Below are positions 8,506 through 18,275 of a stretch of 64,000 bases of DNA, piece after piece. The DNA lies in NCBI GenBank assembly GCA_964370965.1, contig CAYJLW010000004.1, positions 1-64,000 on the forward strand. Direction: 5' to 3'. This DNA is from CAYJLW01 sp964370965. Lineage in GTDB: Bacteria; Actinomycetota; Acidimicrobiia; UBA2766. Under the pieces are notes generated by a model. It was not told the origin of the DNA, made no database searches, and saw nothing but the letters and a program-made list of their open reading frames with translations. The translations under genes were made by a program, and so were the position numbers. The first letter of the stretch is position 1. Every line of letters starts with the position of its first letter.

Positions 8506-9264
8506 ATGCTCTTCGACCTCGGCGGCCACGTCGCCCTCGTCACGGGCGCCAACAGCGGGATCGGCCTCGGCATGGCCCGCGGCCTGGCCCGAGCCGGCGC
8601 CGCCGTCGCGCTCTGGGGGCGTGACGCCGTGAAGAACGCCGCGGCCGTTGAGGAGTTGTCGGCGCTGGGGGCGTCCGTGGCGGCCTTTCCCTGCGACGTC
8701 TCCGACGAATCCCAGGTGGTGGAGCAGATGGCCGCCACGCTCGAGCGCTTCGGTCGCGTGGATTCCTGCTTCGCCAACGCCGGGATCGCCGCCATGAGCC
8801 CGTTCCTGGACATGTCCCTCGCGGAGTGGAACCGGGTCCTGGGCGTGAACCTCACCGGGGTCTTCCTCACCTTCCGGGAGGCCGTCCGCCACATGGTGGG
8901 AAGGGGCGGAGGGGGCAAGCTCGTGGCGACCTCGTCGGTGGGCTCGATCGACGGCCAGCCCCGCCAGGAGCACTACTCCGCCACGAAGGCGGGCGTTTGC
9001 GCTCTCGTGCGGTCCCTCGCCGTGGAGTTCGCCCGGCACGACATCCAGGCCAACGCTGTCCTGCCCGGCTGGACCGACACCCCGATGACGGCGCCGGCGA
9101 TGGCATGGGACAAGCTCAACGAGGCGGTCCTGCGCCGCACGCCGGCCCGCCGTTGGGGCCTCCCGGAGGACTTCGAGGGCATCGCCGTGTACCTCGCCTC
9201 ACCCCTGTCCCGGTTCCACACCGGTGACACCATCCGCATCGACGGCGGATATTGCATCTTCTAA
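8506..9264 (+). CDS. Short-chain dehydrogenase/reductase (SDR)
   Basis: This 252-residue cytoplasmic enzyme has a classical SDR Rossmann fold. The nucleotide-binding motif is TGANSGIG near residue 12. The NAG motif is FANAG, the catalytic Ser lies in ATSSVGSI, and the YxxxK pair is in HYSATKAG. The C-terminal pattern RFHTGDTIRIDGGY is typical of 3-oxoacyl-ACP-reductase or gluconate-dehydrogenase-like members. It should oxidise or reduce an alcohol/ketone with NAD(P)(H); the substrate cannot be told from sequence. The ATG at 8506 has TGGAGG at a good distance, so I prefer it to the ATG at 8494. Confidence 0.88.
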   Translation: MLFDLGGHVALVTGANSGIGLGMARGLARAGAAVALWGRDAVKNAAAVEELSALGASVAAFPCDVSDESQVVEQMAATLERFGRVDSCFANAGIAAMSPFLDMSLAEWNRVLGVNLTGVFLTFREAVRHMVGRGGGGKLVATSSVGSIDGQPRQEHYSATKAGVCALVRSLAVEFARHDIQANAVLPGWTDTPMTAPAMAWDKLNEAVLRRTPARRWGLPEDFEGIAVYLASPLSRFHTGDTIRIDGGYCIF

Positions 9265-9321
9265 CGAGCCGGGATTCCTGGTACAAAGGCGTATCAGCAG
9301 CTGGGAACGGCGAGGGGCACC

Positions 9322-12300
9322 ATGGGGTCACGAAGGCGCGGTAGGCGCCGGCTGGGTACGGCGACCCTGGCGGGAGCGATCCTGCTCGCAGGATTCCTGG
9401 GCGGGGGAGGGAACGCGGCGGCCGACGCGGCCTTCCTCTGCGGAACGGCACCTTCCGTCGATCCCGTCGCAGGCATCGACCCCGGCCCTGACAACACCCC
9501 GGGCACTCTGGACGACCCCCAAGGGCATCTCGTCTTCGAGTACACGACCGACGCCCCGGGAACCGTAGGGGGCTTCACCGACGGCCAGCGCTGGACCTTC
9601 CTGCCCTTCAACACATGGACCGTGGGCATCGACGGGGGCCCCCTGCTCACGGCGTCCAAAGAGGTGAAGTTCGTCGAGACGACCCTGGCCGGTGCGATCT
9701 CGGCCGCGGCGACGACGATCAGCATTCCTGCCGTGGACTTCCCCAAGTTCCCCACCACGTTCCCGTTCCACCTGGCGATCCATGCCCCGCCGGCGAACGT
9801 GGAGATCGTCGAGGTGACCGGGAGCCCCGCCGCCAACCAGTTCACCGTCACCAGGGGCTTCGCCGTCACGACCCCGGCGGCGTACGGCGGGGGTGAGCTG
9901 ATCCGCATGGCGGGCGGGGGAGCGAGCGGGCCGAACTGGTCGAACGACGCCAGGTTCGACCTCGACGTCCGGGGATTCCTGTACTCGAACGCCGCCTATG
10001 ACGGCACTATGACCCAGTGGCCGGCGGGCGGTCCCGCCCTCCCGAACATCTACCCCTGGAACGCGCATCCCCTCTACCCGCCGCTCTTCCAGCCGAAGGG
10101 CTACAAGACGGGCTTCGGTTTCATGTCGGAGTGGTCCTACATCGAGGACCTCCTCCTGGCCGCCGAGGCGGCGCTGCCCCCCGTCGACGCCATGAACCCC
10201 GTCTACCGGCCCTTCACCCCGGCGACCCCCTACTCGGGGGGCGGCACCGACTACGGACACCCGTGGCCCGTCATCCCGATCGAGAGCGCCGGCTTCTCGA
10301 TGCCCTACAACGACGTCGCCCTGAAGCTCTCCTTCAACCAGCTCTTCGGGGTCACGCCGAGCGGGCCCACCGACCCGGCGAGCGCCCACCCCATGCCCCA
10401 GGCGTGGTTCCGGTACCGCATCGAGATCCCCGTCGTGCGCGACTCCGGCGCCTCTGACACGCTCGACGTGAACCTCGGTGACGACACCTTCGAGGTCGGT
10501 GCGCCGGTGACGCGCGCCGTCACCCTCTCGGACGCCTCGACCACGACGTGGGCGACGTACTGGCCCGACGAAGCCCGTACGACCTTCTACTTCAAGATGC
10601 GCGAGAACGAGCTCTACACGAACCCCTTCCCCCCGAACACGGCGGGGAGCCCCAACGGCCTCCTCGCCGCCGGCGGAGAGACCCTCGTCAAGGATGCTCT
10701 CGGGGTCGCCCAACTGCAGCCGTGGCCCGCCCTGCGCCTCCGCGCGCAGCTCAACGACACGAAGATCTCCCTCGGCTACCGCACGACCACGGGCACGGTG
10801 GGCTTCCCGGGGGACGTCGAGGTGGCCCTGCGCCACCAATGCGACACCGACGACGCCTCGGAGTGGCTGGCGGCCGGTCACGACCAGGCGATCGCCGGCG
10901 GCACCCCCGACGAGATGAGGCTGCGGGTGGTCTCGGAGTCCCCCGACCTCGCCACGATCGACCGCAGCACGATCGACTTCACGATGGAGGCCGTGCCCGA
11001 CCTCGTCACCGCCAAGCTGCGCTCCTACGACGACGGCGTGAACCCGAACCAGGCCGTCGACGTCAGCGGCGACGGCCTCAACGACACGTTCGCGAACGAC
11101 CAGATCCACTTCCGGCGTTCCGCGACAGCCGTGCCCCGCCTCCACGGCGTCTTCCTCCGTCACACGGACAACCTCCTGAACGTCCCCATCGACGTGATGT
11201 CTCTCACCGCCGACGCCGCCGCTCTGCCCGAGCACCTCCGCCTCGACACGACCGGAGAGGTCGTGCTCGTCGGCCCCGGCGACGCGGAGCGCACGATGCA
11301 CACCCTCGACGCCCGCACCTGCGGCGACGTCTGGGGGGGCGGGGGCTGCTCCCCGGCGCCCTCGGGGACCCTGGGGTTCCGTTACGTCACCTCGCCCGAC
11401 GAGATGCCAGCAGTCGACACCGGGGCGCTGGAACAGCCCACCTACCTCGAGCAGTACGAAGCGATGCCGGCGAACCCGGCGCCGTCCCTGGCGGCGACCG
11501 CTCCGCAGCACTTCCCGCTGCCGGGCGCCACGGACGACTTCGTGCAGATGACCGACGACGTGGTGGGCGCGACGAGCGTCGCGTCCGGAAGCGTGAACGA
11601 CGTCTTCCATGTGAACTTCGCCAGGAATCCCCTCACCGGCGTCGTGGACGTGGTGGCGAACGCCGTGGGCGGCCAGCCCCTCGTGTTCCGCTACCTCAAG
11701 GACGAGGACCACGGTCCCTGGCCGCTCGCCCCGGGGCTCCAGAACCGCAGCCAGGAGGTCTGGGCGGTGCTGCGGGAGTTCCCGGCGAGCCTCGAGCTCA
11801 CCCTCGACCTCGAGAACAACCCCAGGCAGATCCTCTGGAACAACTCGGTCCAGACCGACGTCGCCGTCGCGCTGCACCTCTACACGTCGCCCGTGGCGAG
11901 CCCGCCGGCGAACGGCTCCCGGATACGCGCGGCGGGCTGGATCGACCGCGAGGCGGGCTACACCGGCTCCGGCACCGGGCCCCTCGGCCTCGCCCCCTCC
12001 GGGACGCTCACCCTCGACCTCCCGGGCAGCGGCCAGCACGAGATCCACGCCGTCACGTCCCAGATGATGCGATTCGACGTCGGCATGACGCACGCGACGC
12101 TGCTCCCGGCCCCGTTCGTCGGTGACACCCCCAGCCGGACCACCGACCTCCGCGCTCGCATCAGCGTCCCGCAGGACGTCGCCGTCACCTGGACGCCGGC
12201 CGTGGGCGGAGGGCTCCAGAAGGCGGCCGTGACCACGTCGGCCGGGCCCGTCCCCGACGCCGAGGGGATCGTGACCTCGACCGATCCCGGCGCCGGGGCG

Positions 12301-15300
12301 ACCGGCTACGGCGCGCTCACAGCCGCGTTCCTCACCATGCCCGCGGCCCCCCCGGATCTCGTCGCCACCCAACCGGGCCATTTCGACCCCTCGCCGGTGA
12401 CGCCCGCTGTGGACCAGCAGCACCTGCAGTTCCGCCAGAACGTCGACACGCAGACGGACGTCGCCGCCTTTCACCTCTTCGACCTGGACGGCGCCGCCTA
12501 CGAGAAGCTCACCGACGGGGCGGTCAAGGTGGTCGCAGATGTCACCGGCGGTCGCAAGACCGGCCTCTACACACTGCGCTCAGACTCCCTCGGGAGCCTC
12601 TCGAACGCCTGGGCGATGCTCGCCGGACTCCCCACCCATCTCCAGGTGGTCCTCGACACGCGCGACATCCCAGAGGACGCGGATCCGATCCGGGTCGACT
12701 GGGGCCTCGCCCAGCGCAGCGGCGCTGCGCTCGCAGTCGTGCAACTCGACCTGAACACCTACGACGCGATCCGGATGTCGGGCTGGCTGGGGACCGCCAC
12801 GGGCACGGCCGACGGGCTGCCGGCGAGCGGCTTCGTCACCTACACACGGGCCGAGGCGCAGAACCTGCCCATTCCCGCGCAACCGACGCGCACCATTGAC
12901 GCCCTCTGGCAGGTGTCAGACCCGATGCAGGCCCGAGTCGGCGTTGCCACATCCGACAACTGGTTGGCGGGGCTCTTCGGTGCCCCGCAGTGGGCCGACC
13001 GGGGGATCATGACGACCCTCGTCCCCGAGCACGTCGACGTCCACTACCGCTCCGGGCCGGACCCCGACCAGACGACGAAGGGCCGCCTCGAGCGTCTCGT
13101 CGTCGACACCTGCTACAGGAAGCCCATCATCGCCGACGACCCGGACGACGACGGTGCGGAACTCCTGGCCGGCGTGGACCCGAAGCTGGTCCTCGTCGGC
13201 CTCGCCGTCCTCGGGCGCGACCTCGGAGCGATCCTCACCGGCGGTGACGTCGCCGCGAACCTGGCGAGGCTGGGCGCCGCCAGCCAGGCGATCCAGGACT
13301 ACCTGAGGGCGCAGGCGGCAGCGGAGGCCGCAGCGGAGAAGGCGCGCCGCGACGCGGCCGCCAAGGAGACGGCGGTGGCCGCCGCCGCCGAGGCGCGCCG
13401 GGCGTGGAAGGCGGCCCTGGACCTCAGGGTGCTCCTCCTCAAGGAGGGTTTCGCCCAGCTCGTGCAGGCCCTCTCCCCGCGGGCGAACCTGGGCAACATC
13501 GGCTATGGCGGCGCTCCCGACGAAGAGCCCCCCGACGAAGAGGAACCGGACACGGTCGACGACCAGGACCGGCTCCTCGACGGCCCGGGTGAGACCCGGA
13601 TGCGGGCACCGGAAGAGCTCATGCGCAGCGACGACACGACGGGCGAGCTCACGCCGGTGGACCCGAACCCGCCCCGGGTCGATCCCGGCCCGGCGCCGGC
13701 GTACGGCGTGGGCGCCGACGACCCCGAGGAGTTCGACGCGCTGCAGGCGGCGGGAATCGTGGTGTGCACGCCGATCCGGGACACCACCGTGATCTTCAAG
13801 CACAACAAGGACCTGCTCCTGGCATCGCCGTTGGTGTCGGACATGTCGGTGCCCGAAAGCGCGTCGCCGGTGCAGTTCCCGGCGATGAACGCCTACCCCA
13901 CCGACCACGTGCAGTTCGGTTCGTCCCGCCTCCTCGGCCAGGAAGAGGACACCACGGCGGCCGTCAAGGTGAAGCTCGTCGAGATCGAGACGGCGGCGTT
14001 CGACGCCTCGAACTTCCTCAACGGCTCCGGGGCGCCGGTGTTCGACCGGAAGAAGATGTGCTTCACGGGCCGGTTCACCCCCTGGAAGACCGCGCAGGGT
14101 GCCGCCACCGGGGACCTCCCCGTCCACGTCTTCTTCGACAAGGGCCGCACGACGCCGACCTTCTGGTACGACGGGTCCTTGGAGCTGCCTTCCGTCCCGC
14201 TCGGCGGCGAGCGGTTCCCGCTCTTGTTCCGCCTCAAGTTCATCCGTCCGCACAGCGGCCAACTCGGCGACCTCGTGGGCGACGAAGCCCTCCTCGCCCC
14301 GGTGAACCCGTTGCTGGAGACCGTGCGGGAGGGTTGCCCGGTCGCCCTGCGCACGAACCCGGAGTCCGAGGTGTTCCTCGGCGGACCGATCGACGGTTCC
14401 AAGCTCGCAGGTTGGATCAAGGGCATCCTCCGCACCGGCACAGACGTCAGCGTCGCCAAGACAATCCAGTACGAGCTCACGCCGATCGTGGTGCCACCCG
14501 GCGACGGCATCGACGCCGCCATCTTCGCCGCGAAGTACAACTCGGGGAACCGCTACTTCGGCCTCGACGCCGGCCTGCGTGTCCCGCTGCCGCACTGGCT
14601 CTGGGTCGACCAGCCGTACCTCGGCGTCTGCGGGGGCGGCAAGCAGGACGTCCACACCTGCATGACCCAGGTGCCATACAACGCCGAACCCCGCATCGAC
14701 GTCGTCCTGGGCTGGAACTCCGACGGGCCCGGCTTCGGCCACCTCCACGTCCTCTTCATGAACGACGACCCGAGCGCGGCGAGCGAAGCGGACCTGAACG
14801 TGAACAGGATGACGTACGACTGGGACATACCCCGGTCGTTCCATGTGGACGGCTGGTTCAAGCAGCGGCCCCGCGACGGCTTTGTGGACGTGAAGCTGCA
14901 CCTTACGCAGGCCCAGTCGCTCAGCGACGTCGTCCTCGCCTACTGGGACCCGAAGAAGCCGGCCCGCTGGGGCGACGCCTCGGAGTCCTCCGACCCCGAG
15001 AACGCCGTGGCGAACTACCAGCTCGTGATGCGTGACGTCCCCGCGGACTTCACGGCGACGGCGACGATCTACGCACCCAAGTACGCCAACCGGGACCCGG
15101 ACAACATCTCCGTCCCCGGCCATTCCATGCGAGACCCCGACACGCTCCGCGGCCTCGTCGTGCATGCCGACCTCGACCTCAACCAGTCCTCCTGGCTGCG
15201 CATCAGGCTCGACAGCCGGAAGTCCCGCTACGACACGGGCTGGAAGAAGGGCTGGGGGGAGGACCCCGCCAAGAACGTCATCAGGGCCTCCTACGAACAG

Positions 15301-16743
15301 GAGTTCAAGACGGACACGAGTTGGGTGCAGGTGGTCTACCCGGGGCTGCACCTGTCAGCGGCCCAGCAGACGGCGATCTTCCGGGCGTGGAGCGACGACT
15401 ACGTCAACGGGGGCCTGCCGGTCGGGGGGCTCACCACGTTCCTCGACATGGACCTGGGCGTGCGTGTCACCCTGAAGCAGGTGTCCTCGGTCGGGCTCCA
15501 CCTTGACGCCACGCATCTCACGCAGTCGGTGAAGTCGAGCGAGTTCTCCACAGGCGGCACGGCGATCGTCGACCTCGGGGAGCCCCTGCACGTGGGCGGG
15601 ACGTGGACATGGAACGAGGGCGCCTGGTACGACGACCGCTACACGAACTTCACCATCCTCGGCTTCCCCACGACGGAGACGGGCACGGGTCGTGACGACG
15701 TCGTTCTCGTCAACCGGGCGGGCAACTTCTGGTCGAGCTGGAAGTGGATGCGCTGCGGGAACCAGCTCGACATGTCCGACCTCGGGATCATCGGCTGGGT
15801 GCAGCCGGTGACCACGAGCGGCGCTGTCTCGTATTTCCACTACAACATCGGCCCCATGTTCAGTTGCACGAAGTGGAGCAACATCTTCACGGGCGGCCTC
15901 GTGAACAAGTTCAACAAGCTCGTGAACGCCATGAACGACGCGTCCACGGTGAGCGCGACCAGCGGGGGCTGGCCGCTGCCCGACGTCCTGCCCCGGGACA
16001 CGGCGAGCCCGGGGAACTGGGGAGCGTGGTGGTACCACACCGGGGGCGCCGACTACGACAACAAGATCACGTGGAACGGGCCCTACCCGACCTCCGGTGG
16101 CTTCCTCTGGATGGCCGACGGCACCTACCTGCGCATCGCCACCCGCCACAGCCAGTGCGGCCAGATCGAGGTCTTCCTCTTCGGCTACTACTCGAACGGC
16201 CAACTCAGATCCGTGAACCGGGTGGGCCGCATCGACAAGAACTTCGGTGCCACCCTCTGCCGGAACACGCGGTGGAAGATCGAGGTGTCGCCCTTCGTCT
16301 CGTCGGTGTCGAACCGGGTCCAGGTCGGCATCCGCGCCCAGTACGACCGCAAGAACATCTGGGGCAACTGGAAGAACGACTGGAAGTGGGAGGCTGCTCT
16401 CGCCCGCACGTTCACCTTTGACGCTTCCGGCAACGGCGGCCAAGCCCCCCTCACGGGGACGATCAACCCCACCCCGTACTCGGCGGTGCCCGGGACGACC
16501 GTGAGCTTCAACTCCGGGACCTCGTCCTACAACCTGCCCTGCTGGTTCTACCCCGGGGACGGTTCGAAGCCGACGAAGAAGAGCGGCGCCAACCCGCCCT
16601 TCACCCACCAGTACCTGTTCCCCAGCCAGCACGCCTGGAACCCATCCGGGAACCACACGGCGATGCACGTCTGCTACGGGGGGACGAGCCCGTCGAGCAA
16701 CAACGTGGCCCAGGGCACCTACGGCTTCGCCAACGCCCCGTAG
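9322..16743 (+). CDS. Giant secreted protein of unknown function (2473 aa)
   Basis: This 7.4-kb gene encodes a protein with a signal peptide ([18 protein letters not shown], a hydrophobic core, then NAAADAA), so it is exported. At least two similar modules of about 330 residues (about 740-970 and 1020-1230) share a pattern of beta-rich blocks, with lines such as 'FPASLELTLDLENNP' and 'LPTHLQVVLDTRDIP'. Residues about 1313-1383 are an Ala-rich coiled coil. An Asp/Glu/Pro-rich linker follows at 1393-1470. The C-terminal half is Trp/Tyr/Asn-rich, and the last 100 residues resemble a PKD-like sandwich ending in a Cys pair. I recognise no enzyme family. It stands alone as a transcription unit with a GAGGGG ribosome site. 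A cell-surface or adhesin role is inference only. Confidence 0.8.
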   Translation: MGSRRRGRRRLGTATLAGAILLAGFLGGGGNAAADAAFLCGTAPSVDPVAGIDPGPDNTPGTLDDPQGHLVFEYTTDAPGTVGGFTDGQRWTFLPFNTWTVGIDGGPLLTASKEVKFVETTLAGAISAAATTISIPAVDFPKFPTTFPFHLAIHAPPANVEIVEVTGSPAANQFTVTRGFAVTTPAAYGGGELIRMAGGGASGPNWSNDARFDLDVRGFLYSNAAYDGTMTQWPAGGPALPNIYPWNAHPLYPPLFQPKGYKTGFGFMSEWSYIEDLLLAAEAALPPVDAMNPVYRPFTPATPYSGGGTDYGHPWPVIPIESAGFSMPYNDVALKLSFNQLFGVTPSGPTDPASAHPMPQAWFRYRIEIPVVRDSGASDTLDVNLGDDTFEVGAPVTRAVTLSDASTTTWATYWPDEARTTFYFKMRENELYTNPFPPNTAGSPNGLLAAGGETLVKDALGVAQLQPWPALRLRAQLNDTKISLGYRTTTGTVGFPGDVEVALRHQCDTDDASEWLAAGHDQAIAGGTPDEMRLRVVSESPDLATIDRSTIDFTMEAVPDLVTAKLRSYDDGVNPNQAVDVSGDGLNDTFANDQIHFRRSATAVPRLHGVFLRHTDNLLNVPIDVMSLTADAAALPEHLRLDTTGEVVLVGPGDAERTMHTLDARTCGDVWGGGGCSPAPSGTLGFRYVTSPDEMPAVDTGALEQPTYLEQYEAMPANPAPSLAATAPQHFPLPGATDDFVQMTDDVVGATSVASGSVNDVFHVNFARNPLTGVVDVVANAVGGQPLVFRYLKDEDHGPWPLAPGLQNRSQEVWAVLREFPASLELTLDLENNPRQILWNNSVQTDVAVALHLYTSPVASPPANGSRIRAAGWIDREAGYTGSGTGPLGLAPSGTLTLDLPGSGQHEIHAVTSQMMRFDVGMTHATLLPAPFVGDTPSRTTDLRARISVPQDVAVTWTPAVGGGLQKAAVTTSAGPVPDAEGIVTSTDPGAGATGYGALTAAFLTMPAAPPDLVATQPGHFDPSPVTPAVDQQHLQFRQNVDTQTDVAAFHLFDLDGAAYEKLTDGAVKVVADVTGGRKTGLYTLRSDSLGSLSNAWAMLAGLPTHLQVVLDTRDIPEDADPIRVDWGLAQRSGAALAVVQLDLNTYDAIRMSGWLGTATGTADGLPASGFVTYTRAEAQNLPIPAQPTRTIDALWQVSDPMQARVGVATSDNWLAGLFGAPQWADRGIMTTLVPEHVDVHYRSGPDPDQTTKGRLERLVVDTCYRKPIIADDPDDDGAELLAGVDPKLVLVGLAVLGRDLGAILTGGDVAANLARLGAASQAIQDYLRAQAAAEAAAEKARRDAAAKETAVAAAAEARRAWKAALDLRVLLLKEGFAQLVQALSPRANLGNIGYGGAPDEEPPDEEEPDTVDDQDRLLDGPGETRMRAPEELMRSDDTTGELTPVDPNPPRVDPGPAPAYGVGADDPEEFDALQAAGIVVCTPIRDTTVIFKHNKDLLLASPLVSDMSVPESASPVQFPAMNAYPTDHVQFGSSRLLGQEEDTTAAVKVKLVEIETAAFDASNFLNGSGAPVFDRKKMCFTGRFTPWKTAQGAATGDLPVHVFFDKGRTTPTFWYDGSLELPSVPLGGERFPLLFRLKFIRPHSGQLGDLVGDEALLAPVNPLLETVREGCPVALRTNPESEVFLGGPIDGSKLAGWIKGILRTGTDVSVAKTIQYELTPIVVPPGDGIDAAIFAAKYNSGNRYFGLDAGLRVPLPHWLWVDQPYLGVCGGGKQDVHTCMTQVPYNAEPRIDVVLGWNSDGPGFGHLHVLFMNDDPSAASEADLNVNRMTYDWDIPRSFHVDGWFKQRPRDGFVDVKLHLTQAQSLSDVVLAYWDPKKPARWGDASESSDPENAVANYQLVMRDVPADFTATATIYAPKYANRDPDNISVPGHSMRDPDTLRGLVVHADLDLNQSSWLRIRLDSRKSRYDTGWKKGWGEDPAKNVIRASYEQEFKTDTSWVQVVYPGLHLSAAQQTAIFRAWSDDYVNGGLPVGGLTTFLDMDLGVRVTLKQVSSVGLHLDATHLTQSVKSSEFSTGGTAIVDLGEPLHVGGTWTWNEGAWYDDRYTNFTILGFPTTETGTGRDDVVLVNRAGNFWSSWKWMRCGNQLDMSDLGIIGWVQPVTTSGAVSYFHYNIGPMFSCTKWSNIFTGGLVNKFNKLVNAMNDASTVSATSGGWPLPDVLPRDTASPGNWGAWWYHTGGADYDNKITWNGPYPTSGGFLWMADGTYLRIATRHSQCGQIEVFLFGYYSNGQLRSVNRVGRIDKNFGATLCRNTRWKIEVSPFVSSVSNRVQVGIRAQYDRKNIWGNWKNDWKWEAALARTFTFDASGNGGQAPLTGTINPTPYSAVPGTTVSFNSGTSSYNLPCWFYPGDGSKPTKKSGANPPFTHQYLFPSQHAWNPSGNHTAMHVCYGGTSPSSNNVAQGTYGFANAP

Positions 16744-16755
16744 GGGTGAGGGGAC

Positions 16756-17172
16756 CTACGGCGCCGGGGCGCGCTTCACGGCGAAGGTGCCGCTGCCTTC
16801 CGCGACGACGTCGCCGGCGGCGTCGGTGATCGTGGCCCGGGCGAAGGCGGTGGAGCGGGTGAGGCGGGTCACCTCGCCCCGGAACGCCAGGGGCTCGTCC
16901 TGGCCCGCCGCGCGCAGGAAGGACGTTTTGATCTCCAGGGTCACGGCCCGGTCGCCCTTGTCCGTGGCGGCGGCGAGGGCGAAGTTCATGACGGCGTCCA
17001 CGACCATGGAGATGACGCCGCCGTGGACTGCGCCGCCCGGGTTGCAGGCGAGCGCCGTCGGCTTCCACGTCCCCGACGAAGAGGCTTCGTCGTAGCCGGT
17101 GAAGGCGACGCCCACGTCCGCCAGGATCGCCATGCCGCCGTCACCCAGCCACCGGTCCATGCTCCTCGGCAT
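16756..17172 (-). CDS. PaaI-like hotdog-fold thioesterase
   Basis: The 138-residue protein is a single hotdog domain. The catalytic region NPGGAVHGGVISMVVDAVMN matches the PaaI/acyl-CoA thioesterase signature (HGG, then D on the long helix). The end VAEGSGTFAVKR is also typical. It should hydrolyse a medium- or aromatic-chain acyl-CoA. I start it at the ATG at 17172 (MPRSMDRW); the longer upstream frame only translates a dispersed repeat. It converges on the giant secreted-protein gene with 12 bases between stops. Confidence 0.82.
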   Translation of the reverse strand: MPRSMDRWLGDGGMAILADVGVAFTGYDEASSSGTWKPTALACNPGGAVHGGVISMVVDAVMNFALAAATDKGDRAVTLEIKTSFLRAAGQDEPLAFRGEVTRLTRSTAFARATITDAAGDVVAEGSGTFAVKRAPAP

Positions 17173-17202
17173 CCCGGGACTGTAGCGGCCCGTCGGTGGG
17201 TG

Positions 17203-17259
17203 GGCCTGCCGGCGGGGTGGGGCCCCCGCCGGCACGCGGAGCGCCGCCAGGTGCGGAGA
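17203..17259 (-). repeat. Dispersed GC-rich repeat element, single copy
   Basis: On the minus strand this segment closely matches the unit repeated at 38979-39412, sharing CTCCGCACCTGGCGG and CTCCGCGTGCCGGCGGGG. It contains the same CCGGCGGGG...CCCCGCCGG inverted repeat. It lies in the spacer between the thioesterase and LLM genes and looks like a REP-type or mini-transposon-like element. Confidence 0.65.
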
Positions 17260-17318
17260 AATCAGGAGAGCCCGGATAGCCTCACAGCGCGACGAGGCCC
17301 GATGGCGAAGGAGTTGGC

Positions 17319-18269
17319 GTGGCGAAACCGTTCCGTTTCGGCGTCCAGGTCGGGGGGCTGCCCCGGGACACATGGGCCGAGTACGTCCGCGCTGTCGAGG
17401 ACATGGGGTACTCCAGCCTGCTGGTCCCCGACCATTTCGGCAAGCAGTGGGATCCCTTCGTCCTCATGACGGCGGCGGCGGCCGTGACCGAGCGTCTCGT
17501 CGTGGGCAGTCTCGTCCTCGACGTCGACTACCGCCATCCCGTCACCGTGGCCAAGGCCGCCGCCTCCCTCGACGGGCTCTCGGGCGGTCGCCTGGAGCTC
17601 GGCATCGGGGCGGGCTGGATGGTGGACGACTACGAGCAGGCCGGGATCCCCTATGACCCGCCCGGTGTGCGTATCAGCCGCCTCGAGGAGGCCCTCGGGG
17701 TCCTGAAGGCGATGTGGACCCAGGACGTCGCCGGCTTCACCGGTGAGCATTACACCGTGACGGGGATCACGGGGGCCCGGGAGTCCGTCACGGTACCCCA
17801 CCCGCGCCTCACCCTCGGCGGTGGGGGTCCCAGGATGCTCGCTCTCGCCGGCCGCCACGGCGACGTCGTGGGTGTCAACGCCTCCCTTCACGAGGGCCGC
17901 ATCACCCCGCAGACCGCGAACGACCTCACCCCCGCCCGTGTCCGGGAGAAGATCGCCTGGGCCCGCGAAGGCGCGGCCGCCGCCGGGCGCGACCCCGACA
18001 CCCTCGAGTACCAAACGCTGAGCTTCGTGGTCGCCCTCGTCGACGACCCGGCGGGCATCCGCCAAGGCGTGGCGGCAGGGACGGGGATGTCCGAGGAAGA
18101 CGTGGCGGACTGCCCGTTCTTCCTTGTCGGATCGGCGGCGGAGGTGCGCGAGCAGTTGCAGCGTCGCCGCGAGGAGGCCGGCATCAACTACGTCGTCATC
18201 CAGGGCACGAGCCGCGACGACCTGGCCCGGTTTGCCGAGGCCGTGGTGGCCCCTCTCGCGGGCACCTGA
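17319..18269 (+). CDS. LLM-class F420-dependent oxidoreductase
   Basis: The 316-residue protein shows the luciferase-like monooxygenase TIM-barrel pattern: FGVQVGGLPR at the N-terminus, then VEDMGYSSLLVPDHFG, a GQV-like segment (VVGSLVLDVDYRHP) and LELGIGAGW. The C-terminal LVGSAAEVREQLQ is typical of the TIGR03621-like F420-dependent subgroup. It likely carries out an F420-linked oxidation or reduction of an unknown substrate. The GTG start has AAGGAG upstream. It faces dsbB, with six bases between stops. Confidence 0.85.
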   Translation: MAKPFRFGVQVGGLPRDTWAEYVRAVEDMGYSSLLVPDHFGKQWDPFVLMTAAAAVTERLVVGSLVLDVDYRHPVTVAKAAASLDGLSGGRLELGIGAGWMVDDYEQAGIPYDPPGVRISRLEEALGVLKAMWTQDVAGFTGEHYTVTGITGARESVTVPHPRLTLGGGGPRMLALAGRHGDVVGVNASLHEGRITPQTANDLTPARVREKIAWAREGAAAAGRDPDTLEYQTLSFVVALVDDPAGIRQGVAAGTGMSEEDVADCPFFLVGSAAEVREQLQRRREEAGINYVVIQGTSRDDLARFAEAVVAPLAGT

Positions 18270-18275
18270 TCGGAG

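Noticed and set aside
9328..12474. 1048-residue minus-strand ORF opposite the giant secreted protein
   Set aside because: Composition is shadow-like (Arg/Gly/Val/His), with no domain or ribosome site. The plus strand has a signal peptide and a coherent protein.
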